From NCBI GenBank assembly GCA_024637115.1, contig JAGXFU010000015.1:1-64000 (forward strand): a stretch of 64,000 bases of DNA, written 5' to 3'. The position numbers were made by a program, and so were the translations under genes. Positions within the stretch are counted from its first letter, which is position 1. Each line of letters begins with the position of its first letter. This document shows positions 54,613-63,951 of this stretch, in pieces. The DNA is from Actinomycetes bacterium. Lineage in GTDB: Bacteria > Actinomycetota > Coriobacteriia > Anaerosomatales > JAGXFU01. Under the pieces are notes generated by a model. The model was not told where the DNA came from. It saw only the letters and a list, made by a program, of their open reading frames with translations, and did not search any database.

Positions 54613-54643
54613 CAGGTCAGGATGCACGTGTCCTGGCCTGTTC
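54613..54643 (+). terminator. Terminator hairpin after the tRNA pair
   Basis: CAGGTCAGGA (54613-54622) pairs with TCCTGGCCTG (54631-54640), one wobble, 8-base loop, then TTC. It starts nine bases past tRNA-Glu. Confidence 0.6.
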
Positions 54644-54667
54644 GCGTGAATGTCGCCGGGATACCAG

Positions 54668-54700
54668 CCGTTTGCCGACGACAGCATACCGTTTACCGAC
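54668..54700 (+). repeat. Direct repeat pair CCGTTTRCCGAC before the RHS gene
   Basis: CCGTTTGCCGAC (54668-54679) and CCGTTTACCGAC (54689-54700) match at 11 of 12 positions with a period of 21 bases. They lie about 90-120 bases before the RHS start codon, so they may be a regulator site near its promoter. A like pair occurs at 30071-30103, and a single CCGTTTGACCG at 54383-54393. Confidence 0.5.
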
Positions 54701-54785
54701 ATCTTCAATGGAAGCAATTGACTCCTTTTCCACACCATCGAGTATGCTCGCCGAGTTTCATATTCGAGAGAGGGCAGGGGAGCTC

Positions 54786-57700
54786 ATGAGGGGTCTTTCG
54801 GTCGGGGTATTCACGCGCGCGGTTAGATGCGCACTTTCGATTTGTCTGGTCACAGGGCCGGTGTTCGCAAATGCGACGCCGGCCTTTGCTTCGTCTGGGA
54901 GCGAAACGCCGGAGGTGACTCAGCCTGCAGCGCCGCAAGCTGCCGAGGAGGCCTCCGCCACGATCGTCTCTGAAGATGAATCGAAGCGAACCGAGAACTC
55001 CAAGCACTTCCTCATGTCTGATGGCACCTACCAGGCAGAGGTCTACGAGAAGCCCATCTTCTTCATGGGCGAGGACGAGGAGTGGGAGGAGATCGATCCC
55101 ACGCTCGTGCCGGCGCCTGAGCCTGGCCAGTACCAGACGAGCGCTGTCGCAGCGCCCGTTACCTTCGCGACACAAGGCGACGCGCCTGAGCCGGTCACCA
55201 TCGAGGGCGATGGATGGAGCATAGGTCTCGACATGCTCGGTACCTCCGAGACTGCTCGACTCACGTTCGGCCGTCGCGCGCGCTACCTCGGTGTGGCGAC
55301 CGACACCGACCTCGAGTACGAGACCACTGACTCAGGAATCAAAGAGACGCTGATCCTCGACTCGGCCGACGCCCCCTCGACGTACTCGTTCTACACCTCG
55401 CTCGACGGTCTTGAGCTGAGGCAGACCACCGATGGCTCCCAGTTGCTCTACGACACCGAGGGAGAACTCGTAGGAGAGCTCGGACGACTGGTGGTGTTCG
55501 ACTCGAGCATGAACGAGGCCGGTGAGCCGGAGTACTGCTCCGACGCGACCATGACGATCGCCCCGGTCGATGGTGGCGCGTACTTCACCTATGACGTCTC
55601 GCGCGATTGGCTCGAGGATAGTGCGCGCGTGTGGCCGGTGAAGGTCGATCCCACCATCACCATCTACGACATCAGCCAGAAGCCCTGCGACGACACGTAC
55701 GTGAGCTCGGCGTACCCGACAACCCAGTACTCCACCTCCCAGGAGCTCCGTGCCGGCTACTACGACTCGACGACGGGTCAGAATCGCTCGCTCGTGAAGT
55801 TCAACCTCTCCTCGATCCCGACATATGCCCGGATCGATTCGGCCGAGTTCAAGGTCTTTCAGTTCCACACCTACTACACGAACACGGCGACCACGACGTA
55901 TTTCGCCAGGCCTACGAGCTACTGGAGTCACACCTACACCTGGAACAACAAGCCTTCGTATACCTACCTCGGGCAGCAGTCGGTCACAGGCAGGAACGTG
56001 TGGGTCTCGCAAGGCTGCGGCCAGACGGTCCAGAACTGGATCGACGGGACCTGGTACAACTACGGCTTCATGATCTACCAGTCTGAGAACGGATCGCAGA
56101 ACACCACGCACTGGCGCAAGTTCCGCTCCGGCGAGTACGGCACGACCGCGTATCGTCCCCGCCTTGTGGTCAACTACACCACGATCCCCGACACGGTGAC
56201 CGGTGTGAGCGGCACGACGAGCGCGCTCGACTGGTTCGTTGAGGGCGGCACCGCTCGTCCCAACAACTTCCCGAACGTCGGGCGCGGCGAGGCTGCGCTC
56301 TCGTGGTCGCCTTCGGCTCGTGCCGAGGGTTACAAGATCATGATGTATGACGGAATCAACTATCAGCAGGTGGGCAAGGTCTTTGGCAAGTCCACGACCT
56401 CGTGGTCCAGCCGGGACGCTGGGATATGGCCCACTGACAGTCAGATCGCGGCGTTCGGTGCGCCGAATACCTACACCGGCAACGCGCTCACCCGCGCAGC
56501 CACCCCCCGGGCTGCAACCCAGAACGACTCGTTCAACGTGTCCGGGCAAAGCGGCGCAGGCGTCATCGTCACAGACGGCACCTACCTCTACACCCGCCGT
56601 TGGGGCGGGAGCAGCTATGGCGGGTCCACGACATGGCGCCGCATCGGCTCGGGCTACAACGGCACCACCAAGGGCGTCGACTATGGCGGCGTGGGGCCGA
56701 GCTTCGCCTCCAAGGACATCTACTCCGCGTTCCATCTCGATGGCTTCATCTACAACGGCTACATCGACTGGGTGGGCGGCAAGGCCGGAGTGGCTGGCGT
56801 CTGGCGCGATGCCGAGGAGGGCAGCACCGAGACCAAGCGGCTCGAGTTCAGCGCTCCGCCGCTTGATCGTGCCACGTGCGCTCCCGTCACCGGCTCGACC
56901 TCGAACGTGATGCTCACCGCCGACGAGGACCACATCTACTCGATGGCGTATGACTCGAGCGGTGGCTATCGCTACTGGAAGATCCGCGTCTACAACCATG
57001 ACGGCACCTTCGTGGCCGACAAGACGGTCAACACGCCGTCCTACTACACCGACGGTGTCTTCTCCGACGGCCAGGCGCTCTACATGGTCGAATGGGCGCC
57101 GTCCACGGACTCCGCACGTATGACGAAGGTCGGTCTCTCAGACTTCAAGGTCGTCAATCAGTGGCCCATCAATCAAGCGACCACGCGGGCGATCAACGGC
57201 TGCTACGACGAGGTGAACAAGGTCTTCTGGATGGGCAAGCTCGACGGCACCGGAACGATCTACCGCTACCTCGGATCAGGCCTTGATCTGAGGGACAACC
57301 CGAACGACATGTACCTTCAGATGAAGGATTCGGCCTACGACACGGCGACGAAGTACTGGTTCCGCGTCATCGCGTTCAACGAGGACGCCGAGGACGCAGC
57401 GCAGTCGGGTGCTTGGATGCCGACGCTCGACAACCGCTCGGTGAATGTGAACGATGACCCACGCCATACGACTCATGACCTGGGTGAGATGGCGGGACAC
57501 TCGGCGGCGGCCCAGCTCGATTCCGGCGCGCTCGTCATGGATACGACCGATCTGTCGATCGCGACGTACGGCCCCGAGGCCGCGCTCTCGCGTCACTACG
57601 ACTCAGCGGTAGTCTCAACTGGCGCGTGGGCACCTGGTTGGCGCTTCAACTTCGAGCAGTCCCTGTCGGTCGCAGGCAGCGTGGCGACATACGTTGACGA

Positions 57701-60700
57701 GGCTGGCGACAGCCACGTGTTCAAGAGCGAGTATGGACAGTGGCACGCTCCCAACGGCATGGTCGCGACCTTGTCGGCCATCACAGGGGGGTATCGTCTG
57801 CAGTTCAAGGATGAGAGCTACCTTGTGTTCTCTTCGAGCGGCGAGCTCACGGCGGAGGGCGATCACAACGGCAACGAGACTACCTACTCTCGCACGACTG
57901 ACGCGCTGAGCATCCAGGCGGAGAGCGGGCAGTCGATCGAGGTCGCGCTTGACGGCGACCGCATCCTCTCAGCGGTCTACGGGACCGCCGATGGCACCCG
58001 CACGGTCGACTACGACTCCGGGTCGGGATACATGGGCGGCTCGTCTGCGAGTGTGGAGTACTTCGCTGGCACGGACGACGCATACACCGTCGACTACGCC
58101 TACGACGCATCTAATAGGCTCATCGGCCTTGCCGTCAGTCCGTTCACGCAACCTGACGGCTCTGATCCGGAATGGGAGTTCAACTACGACGAAGACCCGG
58201 GCCAGGATCCCGATGGCTTCATCCACGAGGTGCACTACCCGGGCTACGAGTCCGACGCCTATAAGCGCGCCGACATCTCGTATGGCGGGCGCCAAGCCAC
58301 CATCACCCGCTATGGGGATGTAGACGTGTTCGCAGATCGCGCGATCTCCCAGACCTACCAGTGGAATCCCACAGGTACGCTCTGGACATCGACGGACCCG
58401 ATGGCACCAGGTGATCCGACCGCTACCTGGACCTACGCCTACTCGCCAACGAACCAAGCGGTCACCGAGCTCTCCCCGACCGGCAAGAGCATCGGCCGCA
58501 CCCTGGATGTGCGCGACAACACCTTGTATGAGGTGGACGAGGAAGGGAACCGCACCGCCTACATCTACGACGATCGTGACCGCGTGATTCGCCAGACCGA
58601 TCCGCGCGGCGGTGCTACCTACTTCACCTATGACTCCGACAGCAACTTGCTCTCCGAGGAGAAGGTGCTCAACGCAGAGGGAGAGCGGTCGAGGACGAGC
58701 TACTCATACAACACCAGTGGCCTTCAGACAGAAGAGCGCGTGCTCATTCAGGCCGCCGAGCCCACTCCGATCGAGGCCGTGACGGAGTATGGTCCGTTTG
58801 CGCTGAATGGCGAGCCGACCGTCACGAAGCAGTTCGGAGTGGTTCTCAAGTACCTGGGTACGCCCGCGACGCTCCAGACAGAACGGGAGTACGATGCGTT
58901 CGGCAACCTGCTCTCAGAGACCGATGCCCTTGGTGTCGTCGCTGCGACCAACGAGTACTCTGCCGAGACAGCGATGCGGCTCCTGGAGAGCGTGGATGCC
59001 TCAGGTGCTGTGAGCCATACGCGCTACGATGCGCTCGGGAATCAGGTCGAGACCTGGCGCACTGCGCCCGGGTCGAGTGACAAGGCCGATTGGGCGCTCA
59101 CCAAGGTCGATATCGAGGGAAAGACAACCGAGACCTCGTCGAAGCTCGCTTCAGGCGTCGAGATCGGCCGCGCAACATACGCGTTCGATGCGGCCGGCCG
59201 AGGAATTGGCAGTGACGACGTGTGGGTGGTCGGCTCATCGGTGACGCACCTTGACGCCCGAGGCAACGCGATCAAGGAGTGGGCTGAGGCTGAGGAGAGC
59301 ACACTCGCCGACCCTATCGCCGCGAGTCGTTCCACCTACGATGAGTACGGCCAGCTTGTTGCGTCGTACGCCAGCGGAGAGACCAGCGCGACCGTCCATG
59401 AGTACAACGCAGATGGGACCGTTTCGAAGCAGATCAACCCCGACGGTTCGTTCACTACCTACGGATACGACAAGGCGAACAATAGGGTCTCCGAGACCGA
59501 TCAAGATGGGGCGATGACCACCTACACATGCGACCTTGGTGGCCGAGTCGTCCTGAGCGTGTCGCCGGAAGAGGTATCCACGACGCACGAATACGACCTC
59601 GCCGGTCGCGAGGTCTCGACGGGCGGCGGCAACGAGGAGCAGGCATCGACCACGACCGCATTCAACTCGCTCGGATGGATGCTGCGCGTGGTCGACGCTG
59701 ACGGAATCGCCACGACCAAGGAGTACGACAAGGCTGGGCGTGTCGCTCTCGAGGATGTCGGGGGCAAGGCGACCCGGAGCGACTACGACGGGCGCGGCAT
59801 GCTGACGCTACAAATCGACCCCGACGGCAAGAACCTGCAGACCACCTACGATGCGCTTGGCCGCGCCGAGCGGGAATTGCAGACAACCGAGCAAGGCGTC
59901 GTCAAGGACACCGCGGCGACCTACGACAGCGCCGGCCGCGCACTCGATACGCTCGACGCGCGATCCGGAGTTGAGCGTACGTACCTGTACGCCACATCAC
60001 CAGCATCAGGTAGCCTGCTGCGGACCGACTACGCAGGGCAATCAACGACGCTGTCGATAGATCCCAAGGCCGAGGAGACATCGCGCGTGAGTCTCATCAA
60101 GGGGATCGCAGCGCCGGTCGTCCGCTCCGTCACCCTCCGCGACTCGTCTCGGCGCGAGACCGTCTGGAGCGTTGGCGGGTTGGCGTTTTCACGCGAGTAC
60201 CGAGAGACCGACGGGAGAATCACCCGTATCACAGTTGATGGTTCTGAGTTCGGGTACGACTATGATGCAGCGGGCCGCAAACAGCGAGATACGGGTTCAC
60301 TACCGTTTGCAGGTAGTCTTGAAGCTCGCTACACCTACAGCGAGACAGGTCGCCTCTCGTCTTCAAAGCGAGCTCAGGAAGCCACGCGGACATACACCTT
60401 TGATGCAGCGGGGAATCTCACGAACGAGACAGTTGGTGTCGACACACGGCTGTACGCCTACGACAAGGCGAACAGCCGTCTGAGCAACGTGACCGCAGGT
60501 GGTGTCGTCGAGTCTGTCTACGGATGGAACGAGCTGGGGCAGAGGGTGTCTCAAGGACCCGCGAACAACCCTCTAGCCGAGCAGTTCTGGTACACCGGCA
60601 CTGGCAGGGTCGCGAAGTACGTCTCGGCAAGCGTGGTCGCGTCCTACACCTATGATGCGACTGGCCAACGCCTCACCTCATCTGTCGAGTCAGACGAGAC

Positions 60701-61718
60701 CACGCTGACCGACATACGCTACACCTACGAAGGGTTGTCGCTGCTCTCCCTCTCGGCAACCACGACCGTGGATGGCTCGCTTGAGAGCACGTACTCCATG
60801 GACTATCTCTACGATGCGGGAGAGGCTGCGTACGCGTGCGCCTATCGCAGTAGCGAGAACACCTCGCCGGTTGTCTTCTACATGGTCACCACGGACCGGG
60901 GAGACGTGGTGGAGCTTCGCGAGGTCGGCGGTGACCCATTCGCTGCCTACTCCTACGACCCGTGGGGAGTGCCGCTCGCAGACCCGCTGGTCGCGTCTGC
61001 GGGTTCGGTTGCCGCGACCCTTGCCGCGACGATCGCGAATCAACAGCCGTTGCGCTACGCGGGGTATGCTTGGGATCAAGAGAGCGAGATGTACTATCTC
61101 TCGGCGAGAACGTACGATCCTGCAACGCGTCAGTTCATCACCAAGGATCCTGCGAAGGATGATGGGGAGGAGAGCGCGTATCAGTACTGTGGCGGAGATC
61201 CGGTGGGGAGAGTGGATCCTAGGGGACTCTACGCGCGCAGCTTCATACCTGATGTCGGCGAGCAGACGACCTACTTCATTCGGGTACTCAAGGTCAACGC
61301 CGGCAGAGCTTGGTCGAAGGCCCACGACGTCCGAGGGTTCTTCCAATGGTTCTACAATGCCGTTCGCTCTCGAGGCCCGTGGGACCTCAAGATGACTGTC
61401 AACTGGAAGTATAGGCAGAGCCAATCATTCATCATGCTAGGCAGAAGGATTACGGCCGAGCAGTTTGGAAACATCCATTTCGGATACGTCGGCAGGGCAG
61501 GCGGGTTCTCCTATGGAGCGCTTGCCGTGGGTTCCTATCTGTGGGCAGCGTTCAAGACGAAAACTCAGATGGATGAGGCGAACGATCGGAAGTGGATAAA
61601 GTGGGGCTACGATCTGTACGGCCAGTATGGCAAGTCGCCCCGATGCAACAGCGTGGTCAATCGGTACATCTACCCCGGCTATAGCACCGCACGCGGCTTC
61701 CCTGCAAGGGCGCGCTAG
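54786..61718 (+). CDS. Secreted RHS/YD-repeat polymorphic toxin protein
   Basis: A 2310-residue protein. The ATG at 54786 (AGGGGAGCTC upstream) gives a signal peptide (LSICLVTGPVFANATPAFA). Residues about 297-465 form a DNRLRE-type beta-sandwich (RSLVKFNLSSIPTYARIDSAEFKV in part). A DUF6531-like start of the RHS part comes at about 890, followed by many YD repeats (for example YTYDATGQRL, RTYLYATSP) to about 2090, and the RHS core YLSARTYDPATRQFITKDPA through VDPRGLY (about 2093-2149). The last 160 residues are a variable tip with WDLKMTVNW and FGNIHFGYVGRAGGFSYGAL, resembling the Bacterial toxin 44 (Ntox44) family. The RHS shell usually encloses the toxin until release. Likely an interbacterial toxin acting outside the cell. 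Confidence 0.88.
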   Translation: MRGLSVGVFTRAVRCALSICLVTGPVFANATPAFASSGSETPEVTQPAAPQAAEEASATIVSEDESKRTENSKHFLMSDGTYQAEVYEKPIFFMGEDEEWEEIDPTLVPAPEPGQYQTSAVAAPVTFATQGDAPEPVTIEGDGWSIGLDMLGTSETARLTFGRRARYLGVATDTDLEYETTDSGIKETLILDSADAPSTYSFYTSLDGLELRQTTDGSQLLYDTEGELVGELGRLVVFDSSMNEAGEPEYCSDATMTIAPVDGGAYFTYDVSRDWLEDSARVWPVKVDPTITIYDISQKPCDDTYVSSAYPTTQYSTSQELRAGYYDSTTGQNRSLVKFNLSSIPTYARIDSAEFKVFQFHTYYTNTATTTYFARPTSYWSHTYTWNNKPSYTYLGQQSVTGRNVWVSQGCGQTVQNWIDGTWYNYGFMIYQSENGSQNTTHWRKFRSGEYGTTAYRPRLVVNYTTIPDTVTGVSGTTSALDWFVEGGTARPNNFPNVGRGEAALSWSPSARAEGYKIMMYDGINYQQVGKVFGKSTTSWSSRDAGIWPTDSQIAAFGAPNTYTGNALTRAATPRAATQNDSFNVSGQSGAGVIVTDGTYLYTRRWGGSSYGGSTTWRRIGSGYNGTTKGVDYGGVGPSFASKDIYSAFHLDGFIYNGYIDWVGGKAGVAGVWRDAEEGSTETKRLEFSAPPLDRATCAPVTGSTSNVMLTADEDHIYSMAYDSSGGYRYWKIRVYNHDGTFVADKTVNTPSYYTDGVFSDGQALYMVEWAPSTDSARMTKVGLSDFKVVNQWPINQATTRAINGCYDEVNKVFWMGKLDGTGTIYRYLGSGLDLRDNPNDMYLQMKDSAYDTATKYWFRVIAFNEDAEDAAQSGAWMPTLDNRSVNVNDDPRHTTHDLGEMAGHSAAAQLDSGALVMDTTDLSIATYGPEAALSRHYDSAVVSTGAWAPGWRFNFEQSLSVAGSVATYVDEAGDSHVFKSEYGQWHAPNGMVATLSAITGGYRLQFKDESYLVFSSSGELTAEGDHNGNETTYSRTTDALSIQAESGQSIEVALDGDRILSAVYGTADGTRTVDYDSGSGYMGGSSASVEYFAGTDDAYTVDYAYDASNRLIGLAVSPFTQPDGSDPEWEFNYDEDPGQDPDGFIHEVHYPGYESDAYKRADISYGGRQATITRYGDVDVFADRAISQTYQWNPTGTLWTSTDPMAPGDPTATWTYAYSPTNQAVTELSPTGKSIGRTLDVRDNTLYEVDEEGNRTAYIYDDRDRVIRQTDPRGGATYFTYDSDSNLLSEEKVLNAEGERSRTSYSYNTSGLQTEERVLIQAAEPTPIEAVTEYGPFALNGEPTVTKQFGVVLKYLGTPATLQTEREYDAFGNLLSETDALGVVAATNEYSAETAMRLLESVDASGAVSHTRYDALGNQVETWRTAPGSSDKADWALTKVDIEGKTTETSSKLASGVEIGRATYAFDAAGRGIGSDDVWVVGSSVTHLDARGNAIKEWAEAEESTLADPIAASRSTYDEYGQLVASYASGETSATVHEYNADGTVSKQINPDGSFTTYGYDKANNRVSETDQDGAMTTYTCDLGGRVVLSVSPEEVSTTHEYDLAGREVSTGGGNEEQASTTTAFNSLGWMLRVVDADGIATTKEYDKAGRVALEDVGGKATRSDYDGRGMLTLQIDPDGKNLQTTYDALGRAERELQTTEQGVVKDTAATYDSAGRALDTLDARSGVERTYLYATSPASGSLLRTDYAGQSTTLSIDPKAEETSRVSLIKGIAAPVVRSVTLRDSSRRETVWSVGGLAFSREYRETDGRITRITVDGSEFGYDYDAAGRKQRDTGSLPFAGSLEARYTYSETGRLSSSKRAQEATRTYTFDAAGNLTNETVGVDTRLYAYDKANSRLSNVTAGGVVESVYGWNELGQRVSQGPANNPLAEQFWYTGTGRVAKYVSASVVASYTYDATGQRLTSSVESDETTLTDIRYTYEGLSLLSLSATTTVDGSLESTYSMDYLYDAGEAAYACAYRSSENTSPVVFYMVTTDRGDVVELREVGGDPFAAYSYDPWGVPLADPLVASAGSVAATLAATIANQQPLRYAGYAWDQESEMYYLSARTYDPATRQFITKDPAKDDGEESAYQYCGGDPVGRVDPRGLYARSFIPDVGEQTTYFIRVLKVNAGRAWSKAHDVRGFFQWFYNAVRSRGPWDLKMTVNWKYRQSQSFIMLGRRITAEQFGNIHFGYVGRAGGFSYGALAVGSYLWAAFKTKTQMDEANDRKWIKWGYDLYGQYGKSPRCNSVVNRYIYPGYSTARGFPARAR

Positions 61719-61756
61719 CTGCGTGCGGGGCGCGCGCTCGAGAATGGAGACAGGTA

Positions 61757-62413
61757 TTGAACGACCACGATAGAGCAAAGGACTTGATTCGCTCTGCTGG
61801 AGAGTTCATTTGGCTGCAGGGTATCGGTCTCAGCTGGGCCGCAAGCCCGTTTAGCCTTGTTCTCCTTAGACACGATCCGTCTCTTCGCGCAGGGGAGGCT
61901 GTCTTGCCGGTCCTCGCTGCGCTTGACAGCTCCCTGCTGGTTGCAACGCCGGTCGCAGCGGTTGGCGGCTTGGGACTCGTGCCCTACCTCCTTGGCTGGA
62001 AGCCGCCATCGAGTAGGCTGAATGCCGTAGTCGCGGTGGCTCTCGTCACATCAGGGGTGTGGATCCTGCTTCTCTGGCATTTCCTCACATTGTCCTTCGA
62101 TCTGCGACAAGTCGTTGGCTCGGGCCTTTCAATCCTATGCTTGCTGGGCGGGGCGACGACCGTGGTCGCGATTGGTGGGCGGAGCCGTCTTGGAGCCGCC
62201 CTCTGGGCGTTCCTCTTCATCGCGACTCCTGTGTATCTGCGACTGAATGCCGTCCGTGTGGTGGGGCTTGATCCCGATTGGGCCTTCTCGCTTCGGGTCG
62301 ATGCGGCTGCGTTGGCAGCGCTGCTGGTCACGTGGGTTGTGGCGGTCGCTCTCCTTGTGGGCGCTCGACAGTATCGGCGTTCGGATTCGCTCAGCGGTTC
62401 CCGCGCAGAATGA
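61757..62413 (+). CDS. Membrane protein, possible immunity protein to the RHS toxin
   Basis: A 218-residue protein with about six hydrophobic segments (for example LPVLAALDSSLLVATPVAAVGG, VAVALVTSGVWILLLWHFLTL, GLSILCLLGGATTVVAI and ALLVTWVVAVALLVGA). No family recognised. It starts with TTG at 61757, preceded by GGAGACAGGTA, 38 bases after the RHS stop. Genes in this place usually encode immunity to the tip toxin, but a membrane immunity protein would suit a membrane-active or surface-acting toxin; the role is inferred from position only. The frame of the orphan cassette continues in the same phase directly after its stop. Confidence 0.55.
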   Translation: MNDHDRAKDLIRSAGEFIWLQGIGLSWAASPFSLVLLRHDPSLRAGEAVLPVLAALDSSLLVATPVAAVGGLGLVPYLLGWKPPSSRLNAVVAVALVTSGVWILLLWHFLTLSFDLRQVVGSGLSILCLLGGATTVVAIGGRSRLGAALWAFLFIATPVYLRLNAVRVVGLDPDWAFSLRVDAAALAALLVTWVVAVALLVGARQYRRSDSLSGSRAE

Positions 62414-62422
62414 TCGTGGCTG

Positions 62423-63496
62423 TCTCAAGGTCCCGCATCCGATCCTCTCGCCGAGCAGTTCTGGTACACGGGCACCGGCAGGGTCGAGAAGTACGCATCT
62501 GCGAGCACGGTGGCGATCTACACCTATGATGCGACCGGCCAGAGACTCACCTCGTCGGTCGAGTCAGCGGAGACGACTCTGACCGGCATCCGCTACGCCT
62601 ATGAAGGGTTGTCGCTGCTCTCCGTCTCGGCGACAACGACCGTGGACGGCTCGCTTGAGAGCACGTACTCGATAGACTATCTCTACGATGCGGGAGGTAC
62701 CTCCTATGCGGGCGTCTATCGCGGCAGCGGAAGCGCTTCACCCGTCACCTTCTACCTGGTCACCACGGACCGGGGAGACGTGGTGGAGCTTCGCGAGGCC
62801 GGCGGCGACGCATTCGCCGCCTACTCGTACGATCCCTGGGGCGTGCCCCTCGCAGATCCGTTGTCGGTGGCCGCAGGGTCTGTGGGCACGACGCTTGCTG
62901 CGACGATCGCGATTCGCCAGCCGTTGCGCTATGCGGGATATGTCTGGGATGAAGAGAGCGAGACCTATTACCTCTCAGCGCGAACGTACGATCCTGAGAC
63001 GAGGCAGTTCCTCACCAAAGACCCCGCGAAAGACGATGGAGAAGAGAGCGCGTACCAGTATTGCGGCGGGGATTCTGTGGGCAACGTGGATCCCACGGGG
63101 CTATTCCAATGGCCGATTCACTGGAAGTCGAAGAACCTTCACAGGTGGTACAGCGTGTATCAGTTGTATCGGAACACCTGTCATAGTGGAAGTGGGCGTT
63201 GGTACGCCTGGCGCAAGGTTGATGAGGTAACGGTCTATTTCAAGAAGTGGATTCTCGATGTAGTCATTGCGTGGGTGAGCAAGGGCAAGACGAAGTCGTA
63301 CGGCTCGGGTCCGCGCTCTCAGCGACTTGCCGCGCAGCGGCGAGTGTACGACAAGGCTGTAAGTGTGGCCAGGGGAGTCGGGACGGCCGGAGCTGTGAAC
63401 AAGACAATAGCCACCACGGGCTGGTTGAAAAGCAGCGGTAGCTACTACTACTTCAAGTTCAAGAACACGTACTACGTGAAGGTGAAGAAGGCATAG
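62423..63496 (+). pseudogene. Displaced RHS C-terminal cassette with an alternative toxin tip
   Basis: A headless RHS end. Residues from SQGPASDPLAEQFWYTGTG (62423) to VDPTGLF (63105) match the main gene's 60549-61231 in the same codons, with the same 1874-base offset at both ends. The core signature YLSARTYDPETRQFLTKDPA is intact. After it comes a different 130-residue tip, basic and Tyr/Trp-rich, with no family recognised (NLHRWYSVYQLYRNTC, AVNKTIATTGWLKSSG). No start codon lies in the repeat before a GTG at 62510, and no signal peptide, so it is probably not translated alone. It is a reservoir cassette that recombination could join to the main gene. Confidence 0.75.
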
Positions 63497-63510
63497 ACTT
63501 GGGAGCCGAA

Positions 63511-63951
63511 ATGAGGGTAAGTCTGACTCTGAGAGCCGTCCTGACGATTCTTGTAGGTGCCTGGCTTGGGTATCCCCTGAAGCCGAACCACCCCTTTGAG
63601 GCTGGAATAGGAGTCATGCTAGGCGCGGTCTTCGCTGCGCTGATGTTCGGATTTGTAAGCTTCCCAGACAATGAATCCGAGAGCTGGTGGGCCCGGGCGC
63701 TTGGTGTCGGTTCCGTACCAGTGGCCATGCTATGTGTCTGGCTGACAGTGTACTACCTGGGTAACGTTTGGCTGGGTTTGATGTTGGGTTGGGTCATACG
63801 TGGCTGGTCCTGCCCCCCCCCTCGAACTCCGCGGTGGGTCTTCGGACACCCAAGAGAGCGTGGTCTAGCCCATACCCCAAGCGACATGGGCTGGGCGCTG
63901 ACACGCGAAGCGTCGTTGGGTAGGTTCGTTGTTTCGCTGAGCACACGTTGA
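63511..63951 (+). CDS. Small membrane protein after the RHS cassette, possibly frameshifted
   Basis: A 146-residue frame with three hydrophobic segments in the first 100 residues (LRAVLTILVGAWLGYPL, GIGVMLGAVFAALMFGFVSF and VPVAMLCVWLTVYYLGNVWLG). The start is ATG at 63511 behind GGGAGCCGAA. The last 45 residues are Pro/Arg-rich and follow an 8-C run (63814-63821) that may be a sequencing error or real frameshift, so the true C-terminus is doubtful. By place it may be the immunity protein of the alternative tip. Beyond it, 63952-64000 shows nothing recognisable. Confidence 0.5.
   Translation: MRVSLTLRAVLTILVGAWLGYPLKPNHPFEAGIGVMLGAVFAALMFGFVSFPDNESESWWARALGVGSVPVAMLCVWLTVYYLGNVWLGLMLGWVIRGWSCPPPRTPRWVFGHPRERGLAHTPSDMGWALTREASLGRFVVSLSTR

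Noticed and set aside
55332-56999. A 555-residue open frame on the minus strand inside the RHS gene
   Set aside because: It is an antisense shadow in high-GC DNA with Arg/Val/Gly-rich low-quality sequence and no family motif.
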